Assembly: GCA_037044905.1 (NCBI GenBank)
Contig: JBAOKB010000094.1
Location: 62,001-126,000 of the forward strand
Source: Hortaea werneckii
Lineage: Eukaryota; Ascomycota; Dothideomycetes; Mycosphaerellales; Teratosphaeriaceae
Direction: 5' to 3'
DNA length: 64,000 nucleotides
Each line of letters opens with the position of its first letter. The stretch's first letter is position 1. This document shows positions 11,734 to 22,614 of this stretch, in pieces. Position numbers and translations under genes: made by a program. The notes under the pieces are model-generated. The model ran no database searches and was not told the DNA's origin. It was given only the letters and a program-made list of their open reading frames with translations.

Positions 11734-13232
11734 TTGATTGGTTGAGACCAGATTGATATCTGGAACGGCTGTGATTGGATGTTAGAGAGGCCGTCGGTAT
11801 CGTATATAGAGGCTCACATTACAAGGAATTTCGATCATTTTTGCCTGGCCATGAAATCACAACGACTTTGGATGGCTGACGGCTAGGATCGTTAAGATAC
11901 GCTTTCTACATTAGACGACGAAGGAGAACACGAAAAGACAACGGGGAATTCGAACGCGGAAAACAAGACTACAGAGTTCGAGAACCAAGACAGTACACGA
12001 CACGTTCGATCTCGAATGATCGAAGGGTAAATGGCTAGTAGTCTTCGTCGTCCGACATCACTCTTCCCGACTTCGCTTAGCAATTATCGAGTCTTAATAA
12101 CAACGGTAATCTCGCAACTAGCGATTACTCGCATAGAGAGAGAATACCGAGAGAGAGAATAGCGACCTCTATTGTCTAAACCCTTATTTACGTATTTAGG
12201 GAGCTTTTTTAATATTAAGAAGCGAGGTAGTAGTAGGGCAAGGAAAGTAACAAATGCTTAAAGAGTAGAGGGATTCACGATTACCTTACCTATCTTTCTG
12301 TATATAGGTATTAGAAAAAGCTACGCCGTGACTCTTCGAATCGAAATCCTACAAACTCCGAGAGAAAAAGTCCCGTTTACAAAACAAGCTAGGAGATCCC
12401 GTACACGATACGAGGAAGCGTCGCCGCGTAGAAGAGGAAAAGAGATAGAAAACGAAAGAGCGAAAGAGGAAAAGGCAGTCATTTATACCGATTACAAGTA
12501 CTGATTCCGAAACCTATAACTTCGATCGGAATAGACGCTCTAAGAGCTAGCCACTTAAGAGGAGGGAGAGTAGAAGAAGAAGAATGCCCTGCTCAAGCAC
12601 TCCTTAAGTGGATACAGGGAAGTCATTCAGCTCCGAGTTCGAAAAAAGAAGGGAAGGAAAAAAGAGGGGGATAGAGAACGCTCTTTCCTAAAACAGGCAG
12701 CGAAAGAAAGGGGAAAAGAAGGGGAGGAAAAAGAAGTGGTATGCGTCTCTCGCTCTCTCTCATTCCTCAGTCCCCCTCTTTCCCAGAGTGAAAAGTCCCT
12801 AATTTCCCCGGCTTCCATAGAACGTGTACGCTAAAGATGCTTATCAAAAATCTTTCTCTTCTTTGTGGTATCGTCTTCCTCCCTCCCTCTCTTCCTCATT
12901 CTTCTACTTGGTCTATCGCCAGCAGCAGCAAACCCCTTCCCTTTCAAAAATCGTAAATTCATGTTGACCATTTGCGGCAGGCATGCAGGCAGCCAGCCAG
13001 CCATTTACATCATCATTATCGTCGTCGTGGCTCATGACAGAAACCGTCTTCGTTTCACCTCATGACTTTTCCTTCTCTCATCTTGTATATCCTCGGGTGG
13101 ATCGTCGCAAGGTACGATAGATACCCTCGTGTCGGTGCTGGAGAAATCGAAATAAATTTTCCCCTCGTCTTAAAGGAAACAAGGCCAATGGGTCCTCTAT
13201 CGCCTCATCGAGCATCTGAAGGAAAATTTTCA
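11734..13232. other. Gene-free stretch holding decayed repeat and low-complexity sequence
   Basis: 1.5 kb between the tRNA-Pro and the PAS gene stop codon. About 11880-12620 has the dinucleotide signature of RIP-mutated repeat DNA (listed separately). About 12630-12770 is a purine-rich A/G tract, and 12870-13060 is C/T-rich. No gene seen. Confidence 0.6.
11880..12620. repeat. Probable RIP-decayed repeat remnant
   Basis: A stretch dense in TA and poor in CA/TG, with frequent stop codons in every frame. A hand count over 12061..12180 gave TpA/ApT about 1.3 and (CpA+TpG)/(ApC+GpT) about 0.5; both lie on the RIP side of the standard indices. Palindromic fragments occur (CCACTTAAGAGGAG near 12551 and CTCCTTAAGTGG near 12600). 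No transposase or polymerase motif remains, so the class of element is unknown. Its edges are approximate. Confidence 0.5.
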
Positions 13233-15014
13233 TCACCTCGTCCCAGGAGTTCCTCCATTGCTGTTCCCATTACTGTTACCATTCCCGGTACTGCTAATAC
13301 TCCGACTACTCGAACTCTTATCCAGCCCAGGATCGCCGAAGAAGCCAGGGCCGAGCCTACCGTCCTGAGGGCTACGATTGCTGGCGCCGAACGTTTCCTG
13401 CCCGTTCTGCCAGCCATTGCTGTTCTTGTCGCTCTCGGAAGACTGTCTGGGATCGCTAGACCATACGGGGAGACCATCTTTCGGGAGGGATTCTCCATAT
13501 GGTTTGCCTTGCCCGTACTCCGCCAGAGTACCGTTGATACCAGTCAGTGCCCATGCGAAGATGGCCTGGTCCCGGATAGAGTTCATAAAGTCCTGCTGGC
13601 TAGGACCTCCAGCTTGTACAGACGAGCCGTGCGATCGCGCAGCTTGCGGGCCCAAAGCTGGTGCGAATGCCTGACCGAAGCCAGCGCCGGGACGGGCGTC
13701 GAGAGGCGGTAACATCGGCTCCGGTGCCCAAGGCGCGGCGAATAGACCATTCTCGTAGACGGGACGCGAGGGCCTGTGTGTCGGGTGCGGGATCATCGGA
13801 CGGGCCTTGCGCAAGCATACGACAAGACCGTCTGACGCGCAGGAGATGACAGCTTCAAGCTCAACTGGATCGACTGGCTGCGATCTTGCTGGTGACGCCC
13901 GTCCTTGCTCGGGTGAGGGCGCCGCTGAGGACGAAGAGGATTCGGCACGCAAGGACGCTCCGAAAATGGCCTCGTGGGTATCTCGTGGGTTTGTGCTGTC
14001 GCCAGATGAGGTTCTCGAGTTTGGCTCTTCGGGTCGGGAGCCTTGATCTACGTCCATAGTCTCATCCGATCGTGCTGCGTTGGAAGAGTTGGAGGAATCG
14101 CGACCATTGGCGGAGGTCTCAGATGCAGCGCCAATGTTCACCCCACCTTCGGACATGTCCTCACTCACATCAGTCGTCATCTCCTCGTCGCTGCTCTCGT
14201 CATCAGGCGGCGGTGGCTGATCATCGATTCGAGGGTCACGGAACCAGAACCGCAAATACGCTATCGAGTCATTGCCTTTAGCGTTCTCCAGACATTTGAT
14301 GGCATCCTGTAAGCAGTTCTCTGCGATGCAGTAGTAGAAACTTCGTCCACGCATGGTCTCGGCTGGGATGCCAATAACTTCTTGTAATCCGTTCGTAGCG
14401 TACATGATGGTCAGTGTGCGGGTGAACCTGTTCAAGAATAGTGCGGCGCGCGGTTCGTGTTCCTGGGGCTTGGTCGGCTGCCGAAATTTCGCTGAGATAT
14501 GCGACAACATGTGATATCTCGGATCCTTGGGTGATGAGGAAAACATTCGCCGCACCATGGGCGCTTCCAATGCACGTTCTGCGAGCCAAGTCAGCATCTG
14601 CATTGTGACCTCGAGTCGCCTTCTCGCAGCTTACTCTGACTGGCGAGACCCTGCCGATAGATAGATGTACAGACGATCATAACGTCGTACACAATCGTGA
14701 AACAGCATTCGCATCCTGTCCATTCTCCTTGCTTGTTCCGGACCTGGCAGTAGGCAAGCACGGCCGCCTTGTCCATCGACACCCTCTTCTCGTGAAACTT
14801 TTGCGCATAGGGTAACTCGTCGGGCGGGAAGAAGTCCCATGCTGAGCGGTTGACAATCTCATCTGGAGTGTAGCCGAGGATATCGATGACCGAGTCGGAG
14901 GAGTAGAGGATGCGAGCTTCTGGAGTGAGGTCTGCGGGGCAAAGTTAGCAAGCCATCGCACCTTCCCTGGTTCGCACTGATCGTACCGTGGATGGAGATG
15001 AAGGTGGTATCCAT
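13233..15014 (-). CDS. Two-PAS-domain regulatory protein
   Basis: Exons (minus strand) 14987..15014, 14635..14931 and 13233..14578, with GT-AG introns of 55 and 56 nt; 556 residues. The start ATG has a strong context (GCCACCATGG) and the protein opens MDTTFISIHDLTPEARILY. PAS 1 spans about residues 5-108 (SSDSVIDILGYTPDEIVN, the classical PAS core, then an EWTGCECCFTIVYD strand region). PAS 2 spans about 125-215 (TIMYATNGLQEVIGIPAETM, GRSFYYCIAENC, IAYLRFWFRDPR). The rest is Ser/Pro/Asp-rich and disordered, ending in Asn/Gly/Ser repeats. PAS pairs of this kind sense redox, ligand or light and mediate dimerisation, as in white-collar proteins; no GATA zinc finger or kinase is present here. The role of sensor or scaffold is inferred. 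It has an unusually long upstream region (3.9 kb). Confidence 0.85.
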
Positions 15015-18000
15015 GGTGGCGAAGCGACTGGCTTAACTCCGGACACTAGAGCCTGTAGATGTGAAGTTGTAGCCGCAATGCTATGAGCACTGGATGTGCC
15101 CTTAATTGCACATCGGTGAGGGTGGGCCCTAAAAGACCGGAAGGGGACGCGCTCGACACACCACCCGCCTACTTCGTTCTTGTCCCGGTCGTCCTTGTCG
15201 AGTGCCTGCGTGGAGAGATGTTGCTTATTGTCCGTGTCTTGGACTGGAGTCGCACGCCCGGTACAGCGCGTGTTATCAGACCAGACTATCTTTCCGTCTG
15301 TGCGCGGCGATGGTTTCAGCGAAGTGGCAAACGGCTGTTTGCCAGACCTGGCCTCGGCTCCGAACTGTCGCCACTGGCAGAAATCGTATGGGCTGGTACT
15401 GCGGTACCGTTACAAGGCGTGATGTGTAAGAACAGATGGGATAGTCTCAGCAGTGGCGGTTGCAATGGTGAAGAGACAGCGGATGGGTTGCGGGCAGAGG
15501 AGGTAATTCGGGAAAACCAGCGACTTCTCCTACAGTTGCCTTCAGTACCTCCTAGGCACGTACAGGGCAGGCGAGACAGGACAAGACCAGGACCAGGCTT
15601 AAAACTGACTGCCGTGAACGGTGAACACTGCACGCGGGATGTGCGTCACCGCCCGTGCCGGTTTTCGGTGCCGGTCGGGACGAGAGTTTACGTGATACCG
15701 CCGTGACACTGCAGTCTTCCTGGTCGCAAGAGCCCAACGAGACCATGTCCCGAACCAACACATGCGGACACATACATTACTCTAGTGTGACGGCCAGAGA
15801 CACTGACGCCACTTTTGCATGTCTGGCACGTACCAAATCCACTGGACGGCTGTGTATACCGCGACGACTAGGAGGTATACTCTCGCTACTGCATGTGCGA
15901 AGGCGACGGAAGTTCCCACGAGTCCCACCTCGCCATCCTGGATCCACCCGACGTGAGCTCGGCCGCGAGGGGATGCTATTGAAGCTTGCATTAGCGGAAC
16001 GCCTGTACCAAACGCTCGCTCGTCTTGTTGCAGCTTGCAGCCGAGCGACCGTTGAAATCATGGCCGACGGAAGCATGTAAGAGCGGAGACCTGCCGATGT
16101 CTCCCCTGCCAGTTGCCTGCCGTCACTTGGAGCGCCCATGTTCTTGAACCCACCCAGCTAATTTGCTGCTGATCTCTCGGTCTGTCGTTCGCTGGAAAGG
16201 GCAAGGTAATGTCTGATCCTACACAGGCGTCGACAGGCGATAGCGGGAATATTCACTAGTCTACTAATGCGTGCCTTGCTTGCGCACAAGAACCCTCCGG
16301 GGCATTGGCTCGAAAAGGATGTTGAAACATGCACGGGGGGCAGCGCATGCAATCAATGGCCCGAACGCACCAGCTGAACAAGCCGCATGATGCTGTACAC
16401 AGCATCCCTATCAGTGGCCCCTCAAACGAAATGCATTTGCCCATGTTGGCCTTTCTGTACCACCTTTGCAGCCCATGCGAATTCTCCCCCCGCTTACTGC
16501 GACGCCTTCTGCCACACACCATTGGCTGACAAGAGCTACATGCACGTACGAACTTTCCTGGGACGGGGGCAGACTTCCGTCAGACGAGCCGTGATCCTCT
16601 CACTGCATGTATGCTGGTCCCCCATGCGTCTGCAGCTGTCGAAGGAGTCGGCCAGCATCCTAAGGAACCGCTATACCGGACCCCAGCCACTTCCCCATAG
16701 CCGGGATGTGACCGAACGGCTCACAGCCCAGAAAACAAAACCGGCTTTTTCCCTTAACCCACCTCTTTTCTCCATCATCGTCGATGAAACATTATGTGTT
16801 GGCCTTGCACGACAAAAGCTCCTTGTCTGCCCTTGACGAGTTCTTGACAGGCTTCAACCCTGACAGGTCTGTGATAGCGGCAGGGTCTAGACAATATTCA
16901 TCTCTCGATCCAGTCCCGACTCCATCCAATACCGAGCATCCCTCTCGCGCTCATACCCCCCACAGAACTTCACGTGCACAACACGACACGACATTTTCCC
17001 AACGGCGACGGTTCCGACTGACCCTACAGGCAGCCCGGGCAGTACTTTTGCACTCCCTTGAAGTTTCATGACTGAGCCATCCATCCACACGGAATAATAG
17101 TAATAAAAGCCAACGCTCCCGGGATACCCTCCCTTTTGCTGCTGCTGATGTCTCACAGGACATCATAAGCCTGCTGCGTAGGTGCCCTCCCGGAATAGGA
17201 AGGGTCCTGTATGTCACCTTCACCGGAGAAAAAGGCCCGCTCGTGGCGAGGTCCGCCTTCTGCTGCTGGCCGATAACGGGCCTTCCGTTGCCCTGATTTC
17301 TTCTTCGTAGCCTTGTTCCGGTTCGATTCATTGGTAGGCTTGGCTATAGCAGCTTGCGCTGTGTGAAAGGGCAGCGTTGGCAAGGTGGTTATTGCTGCCC
17401 AATGCCTGTCGTCCTCCCCTCGGTCGTGCCGACACATTCACCTGGCTTTGGACAGTTGTGCCTTCTCCCTCATCTTCGTTCTCTGGTGCTAGATTCACGA
17501 GACGCTGTCGCGTTTGGATATGCTTCGTCGTCCGTACCCAAGTCTGCTTGGGAGAGCACTTGTGAAGCCGTAGCTGCTTCAGTCAGCGCCAACAAAAAGA
17601 TGGTCCTCGTCGTGCTCGAGAATCCTGTCAATCAGTCATCGGGCAGGTCAATGCTACTACCAGTGTCAAATCTGGCGAGTTTCCAGCGCTTGTACATTGC
17701 TTGAAGAATGAATATCTATTTGGCTTCCCTAAGGACGCATACCTAGACATCTACCATCGATGCATCATATAGCATAAGCTGTAATTATTCGACGATGTGG
17801 TTGACTTGCAAGCTAAGAAGTTGCTGCGTCATTTGAGATTGGTAAGAATGAGGACGGCTCGAAAGGTTGAACGTTTGCCGCAAAGGAGTAAGGGCGGTGG
17901 TGGATGTTTAAACAGAATAGCATCCAATCGTCTTGTATGCACTGGGATGTTTTGCCGCTGAGGCTGTGGTAAAGAAAGGCTCCAATTTTGGTCTACTAGG

Positions 18001-18898
18001 TAGTATTGTTCCAAATGTGCAATGCGTCTGGTTGTTCTATGCGGTCTGGTATCGTACATCTCGTTCTGTGATGGCAAGACCAAATTTACCAAAAATGGGG
18101 AAATTTGCAACGTGAACAGTCCACAGAGCGCTTAAAAAAACGATTCATCCAGACATTACGTACATGTAATTGGGAAAAGACCAAATGTGTTAGAATTGGC
18201 AATAACCGTTGATTCAACCATTCGTGATCATTCATCAACATCTGTTCTCGTGGCGATCTTTATCCTGTTCACGTTGTTACACATACCCTTGCTAACCCTA
18301 AGATAGACTTGCTCATGAAAAGAGCTTTGGTGTACCATGGAATCAACGATGACAGTGCTGTTGGATTAGGCTATAGACTCGGATTTACCATACTCACAAT
18401 ACAAATCACAATCGTCACGCATGTCGAGCCATTTGAGTTGGTAAGAGAAGGAATGGACTGGGAGGCTAAATACATAGTAGTATGTGGTTATGTATGCTGA
18501 GTAATCAGCCACATCAGGCGCTAGTGCTGTTTAACCGTTGAATTACACTGAGCTATTTCAAACATCAACAACCTATCCAATTGTAAATACCGAATTGAAA
18601 ACGGCACCCACCTCACTCGTGCTGCGTGTAGCAAACGATTGCAAAATTGGATTCTGCACCTGCTGCTTCGTGACCCTCGCCCCGGTAGCCGAACAAATGG
18701 AGCAATGAAGTGTTTTCGGATTTTGGACAGCTTCATCGTTGGCTGTAAGCCGGAAAAGTCGCATCGAACCTGGGAAGATTGTGTAAATTGATATTGACCA
18801 ATATACCAGGGACGAGCGTGTTCATAGAGAGAGTGCTGGCGCGATAGCCCATTCCTTCCTTGCCGCGAGGAAACGGACGCGCTCATGCAAACGCCATC
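15015..18898. other. 3.9 kb gene-poor interval between PAS and EED genes
   Basis: Flanked by divergent starts (PAS gene leftward, EED rightward). Open frames of 60-207 codons occur on both strands (longest 15083..15706 plus) but show no family similarity, no consistent splice structure and much overlap, so I treat them as chance, except for a weak candidate at 17157..17437. The length and position make long leaders, distal promoter elements or non-coding transcripts plausible; nothing is directly shown. Confidence 0.5.
17153..17437 (-). CDS. Weak candidate: last exon of an unrecognised gene
   Basis: A minus-strand open frame ending with a hydrophilic, protein-like stretch (SNRNKATKKKSGQRKARYRP, then RHERAFFSGEGDIQDPSYSG, ending AYDVL). 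Upstream on the same strand (17440-17730) there are further protein-like pieces in other frames, such as one opening MSRYASLGKPNRYSFFKQC, and a good branch site plus acceptor (GCTGACTGAAGCAG near 17580). A multi-exon gene is therefore possible. The opposite strand is also open for 116 codons (17354..17704), so strand and reality are uncertain. No family recognised. Confidence 0.22.
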   Translation of the reverse strand: MCRHDRGEDDRHWAAITTLPTLPFHTAQAAIAKPTNESNRNKATKKKSGQRKARYRPAAEGGPRHERAFFSGEGDIQDPSYSGRAPTQQAYDVL

Positions 18899-20693
18899 AT
18901 GGTGCCGTCTCCCAACCCAGACACAGTGTTCCCTTCCCTATTCCTATGCACAAAGGTCGCAGATTGTACGTGGTCACTAGGATCTTCCTAATGTCTTGAT
19001 AACGGGCTGACTCACTCTCCAGCGCAACCGTTGTTCGATGTCAAGTTCTACCCTTGGCCAACTGAGCAGGATGGGCAGGTCTTCGCAGTCTGTGGCGAGA
19101 AAGACGTAAGAATGAGAGAAGACTTGATCTACAATCTCCTTGATACTGAACCGTGCACAGATTTTCGTATGCCGGCTCCAAATTGGTGCTGATCCCCCGT
19201 TTGAGATCCTGAGGTGGTTCAAGGACCCAAACGTAAGCAGCCGCGACCAACAAACAATGATACCTGTGCTAACTTCGTACTACAGCCTAGTCATGCATAC
19301 AATACGATAGTATGGACTCAAGATCCCATCACGCAAAGCCCGCAGCTCGCTTTTGCGGGCGCTTCACCTAAACAAGTGCAATTCTACGACATTGAAAGCG
19401 ACGCCCCGCTCGACCATCGAGCACTATCCGGGCACGGCAAAGGAATCAACGACATGGCTGTCTCGCCAATATCACAAAAACTCATTGCAACCGCCTCCGA
19501 AGACTATACCATTCGACTCTGGAACATGGACCCCAAATTCTCCCAACAACCCTGCGTCGCCCTCTTCGCGGGCGAAGGCCACCGCCAGCCCATACTAGCA
19601 TGCTCCTTCCACCCGAACGGGAGATGGCTCCTCAGCTCCGGCCTCGACACCGCCATCTGTCTCTGGGCCGTGCCCGACCCATCCGAGCTCGAAAGAGAAA
19701 CCTCAAACGAAACCCACATCGACCCCAGGGTAATCTACTACCCGCACTTCCACTCGACCGAGATCCACGCCAACTACATCGACAACGCCATCTTCTACGG
19801 CGACCTGATCCTCTCGCGCGCCGCCCTCGACCAGAACGCCCGCAAAGCCGAGAACATCATCATGCTGTGGAAGATCGAAGGGTTCGACGCGGACTCCCCG
19901 CCGCCCGTCGAACCACCCATCCCAGGCCCCGGAATCAGCACGCGCTCCTCGTTCCCACACTCGGAGCGCTCGCGCGGCTTCCAGCGGCTTATGACGTTCG
20001 ATATGCCGCATACGGGACGGTTCTACCTGCGGTTCGGGCTGCTGCATCAGCCGTCCATGCGCCCCGTGCTGGCGATGGGGAACGATAAGTCAAGGTTTTG
20101 TTTCTGGGATCTGCAGAAGTTGGAGGAAGGGTATGAGGCCGGGGAGGAGGAGGTGCGGACGGCGGTGGCGGCGGGGAGGAAGAGGAGTCAGCGGGGCAGA
20201 GGGACAGGTGGTGCGGTGAGGAAGAAGGGCGTTGCGCAGCCGGTTAATAAGATGAATTTGGATCGGTTGAGTGAGTTGCGGAGGGAGCAGGGGGGTGAGT
20301 CTGGGGCAGAGGGTTCGGCGAGTGGAGGAGGTGGTGTTGGGGGAGGGAGGTCGAGTTCGACGACTACGACGACGGGAGACACGCGTAAGTTATGAAATTT
20401 CTTTGAGTCTATCCAGGTCCTTCTTCTACAGCATAGATCGAATACTAATGACTTTCCTCACAGCCGAACCCTCAGGGAGTTCCGTCTCGGTAGCGCCAGA
20501 GCGGAAGTATCAGCTGGGGCATAGCTTTGAACCACTGGCGCCTCACCATCAAATCACCGCCAACACGGCTTTGTCGCCCAGTAATCATTTTGCGATGACG
20601 CAGATTGATTGGAGCCCGGATGGGTGCTGGATGGTAGCGGTGGGCGATCATGGGATGGTGTGTATTTTCCATCGGGATAAGAGTGTGGTGTGA
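18899..20693 (+). CDS. EED: Polycomb PRC2 WD40 subunit EED
   Basis: Beta-propeller subunit of the PRC2 H3K27 methyltransferase; EED binds H3K27me3 and stimulates the catalytic SET subunit. Exons 18899..18965, 19023..19105, 19161..19232, 19286..20384 and 20464..20693 give 516 residues; all introns are GT-AG and 53-79 nt. ATG 18899 is the first in frame after a stop at 18845. WD repeats are clear: QPLFDVKFYPWP, LSGHGKGINDMAVSP with ASEDYTIRLWNMD, GHRQPILACSFHPNG with SSGLDTAICLWAV, then the EED-specific HSTEIHANYIDNAIFYGDLI with NIIMLWKIEG, and a last blade MTQIDWSPDGCWMVAVGDHG. A low-complexity Gly/Ser/Arg insertion (about residues 365-440) separates the last two blades. The HST-IH-NY motif distinguishes EED from generic WD proteins. 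Confidence 0.93.
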
Positions 20694-20846
20694 TAGAGCA
20701 TTTGTCCGCGTGCTTTCAACATCGTCGCAACAAGGCATGTGAACTTTGCTGCTGCCTGGGCAAATCCAAGGCTTACTTTCCAGGTACGAATGTCTGGACT
20801 CCCGCGTATGGGACTGGTTGACATTAGATCGTAAAGAGCAGTCTAA

Positions 20847-22294
20847 TCAAGAAAGAGCCCGATTCAAACTCTCCTGGAACATACTAGCGATCGATTCGCC
20901 ACCTACATTCCTCCCAATAATGACGATCTTGCCACCCTGCTCTGCAGATTCAGCATGTGCGTCTTTCTGTACATTAGCGCCGTCGATAAGTTCAAAAATC
21001 TCCCTCACACCTTGTAACATCTTCGTCCTACCATCACTCATCACCAGCCTCCCCTTCGTCCTATGGATCTCCCAACCCTTCTTATCTTCATGGCCTGGCA
21101 ATGAACTCTCCCACAAAACCGATCGCAACCAAGCATCTAGCCGATCAAGACCCTTTTCACTCAGTCTCGGCAAACTCAGACTCATCGTCCCAATCGCCGG
21201 ATCCAGATGGCTATGGCCCTTGGTAGCGAAATCCAACGCTCCCGCATCGACATTATCATAAGCGTGAAGATCCAGCACCAGGCCTTCCAGCTCGGGCACC
21301 TGGCTATGATCCGTGACCTGGATCCTGGCTAAGGCATTGATCGAGCGAACACGCTCCTTCACCGCTTCCAGCTCCGGGGCAGTAACCAGATCAGCTTTAT
21401 TAATAACCACGACATCCGCATGCGAAATCTGCAGATGCGCCGTAGAAAGCAACGGACCCGCATGATGCCCGTCCCCGCCCTCCCCATGCTGCTCACCACC
21501 ATCATGATCATCATGCACAGCCTCCTCGCCCACGGGCTCATCAAGACACCTAACCACATTCTTCGCATCGACCAACGTCACGACGCCATCGAGATAAATA
21601 CTACTCCCCAACCCATCATCGACCCAAAAGATCGGGGCGATATTACCCGGATCCGCTAGTCCCGTCGTCTCGAGGAGAATATAATCAAAGGTGCCTTTCC
21701 GATCCATGAGGGATTCGAGGGCGTTGACGCCTTGGTCCTTGACGGAACAGCAGATGCAGCCGTTGGAGAGCTCGAGCCATTCTTCTACGGACTCGTTCTC
21801 CTGCGAGACGGTGAGGGATTTTTCGATGGAGGAGGAATTGCCGAATTCGTTGAGGATGACGGCGATTTTCTTGCCGTGCCGCGCGGTGAGGATGTAGTTG
21901 AGTAGGGTGGTTTTGCCGGCGCCGAGGTAGCCTGAGTGTAGTGGTTAGTGCGGTCGTTGGGTGTGGTCGGTATCGATTAGGGGAGGACGGCAAAGTGGGG
22001 CGCGAGGGCATTTAAGTGATGTGGCGTTGCCGCTTTGGGAAGGTACGCTGGAGTGGCGAGGGAAAGGATGGAAATTGCGAGTACGGCAATTTCCGACAGG
22101 CTGACTCTCATGTATGGTTTGCAGACAGACGGGTGGATTTGGGGGATTTCGACCAGCTAGCACGTACCAGTAATGATGGAGATGGGCACCCTTGCAATCT
22201 TTACGTCCTCCATCTCGGCGTTCAATGTGCTGGCGGCCGGGTCTGATCCATCGGCTGCCACCAGCATAGGGGGTGCATCGTCGTCTTCGTCCAT
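20847..22294 (-). CDS. CobW/COG0523 GTPase, ZNG1-like zinc metallochaperone
   Basis: Exons (minus strand) 22168..22294 and 20847..21931 with a GT-AG intron 21932..22167; 403 residues. The G3E-GTPase P-loop GYLGAGKTT (43-51) lies right after the splice junction. The signature CICC metal site is in [12 protein letters not shown] (C101-C104). [13 protein letters not shown] is the switch II region and VINKADLV the base-specificity loop. A His/Asp-rich loop follows ([18 protein letters not shown], about residue 180), typical of zinc-handling members. A CobW C-terminal domain ends the protein. Eukaryotic homologues (ZNG1/CBWD) load zinc onto methionine aminopeptidase; that partner is inferred. The N-terminus is acidic and probably disordered. 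It converges tail to tail with EED and is divergent from MOB3. Confidence 0.92.
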
Positions 22295-22614
22295 GGCTGC
22301 ACCTAAAGAGTCTTGCAGCAGTAGTAATTATGTATGGTCTTCTTATACGATGGACTGGACTATGTTCACGCCCTACAGCAAGACGGAAGGTCGTTCGGGT
22401 AAGTTCTGGCTGCGGGTCCATCCGGCGCTACTGGAGGGTTAAGGTGCATGTGAAGCTCTAGACGCGCGACATAGAAGGGAGCGTGGAGGAGATCAAAGCT
22501 GCCAACTGCAACTCGCATAATTATAACAAGAACCACTCACTCTGCTTGCACATTTGGCACAGTCTCACGAATACCTTACCTGACTGACATAGCCATTGGC
22601 AGCAACACTCCGTC
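22295..22614. promoter_or_regulatory. Divergent promoter region (CobW / MOB3)
   Basis: 320 bp between two divergent starts. An AT-rich patch (near 22516, ATAATTATAACA) could serve as a core promoter; not certain. Confidence 0.45.

Noticed and set aside
15083..15706. 207-codon plus-strand frame upstream of the PAS gene
   Set aside because: Overlaps open frames on both strands in GC-rich DNA; no motif, no conserved pattern, and weak start context.
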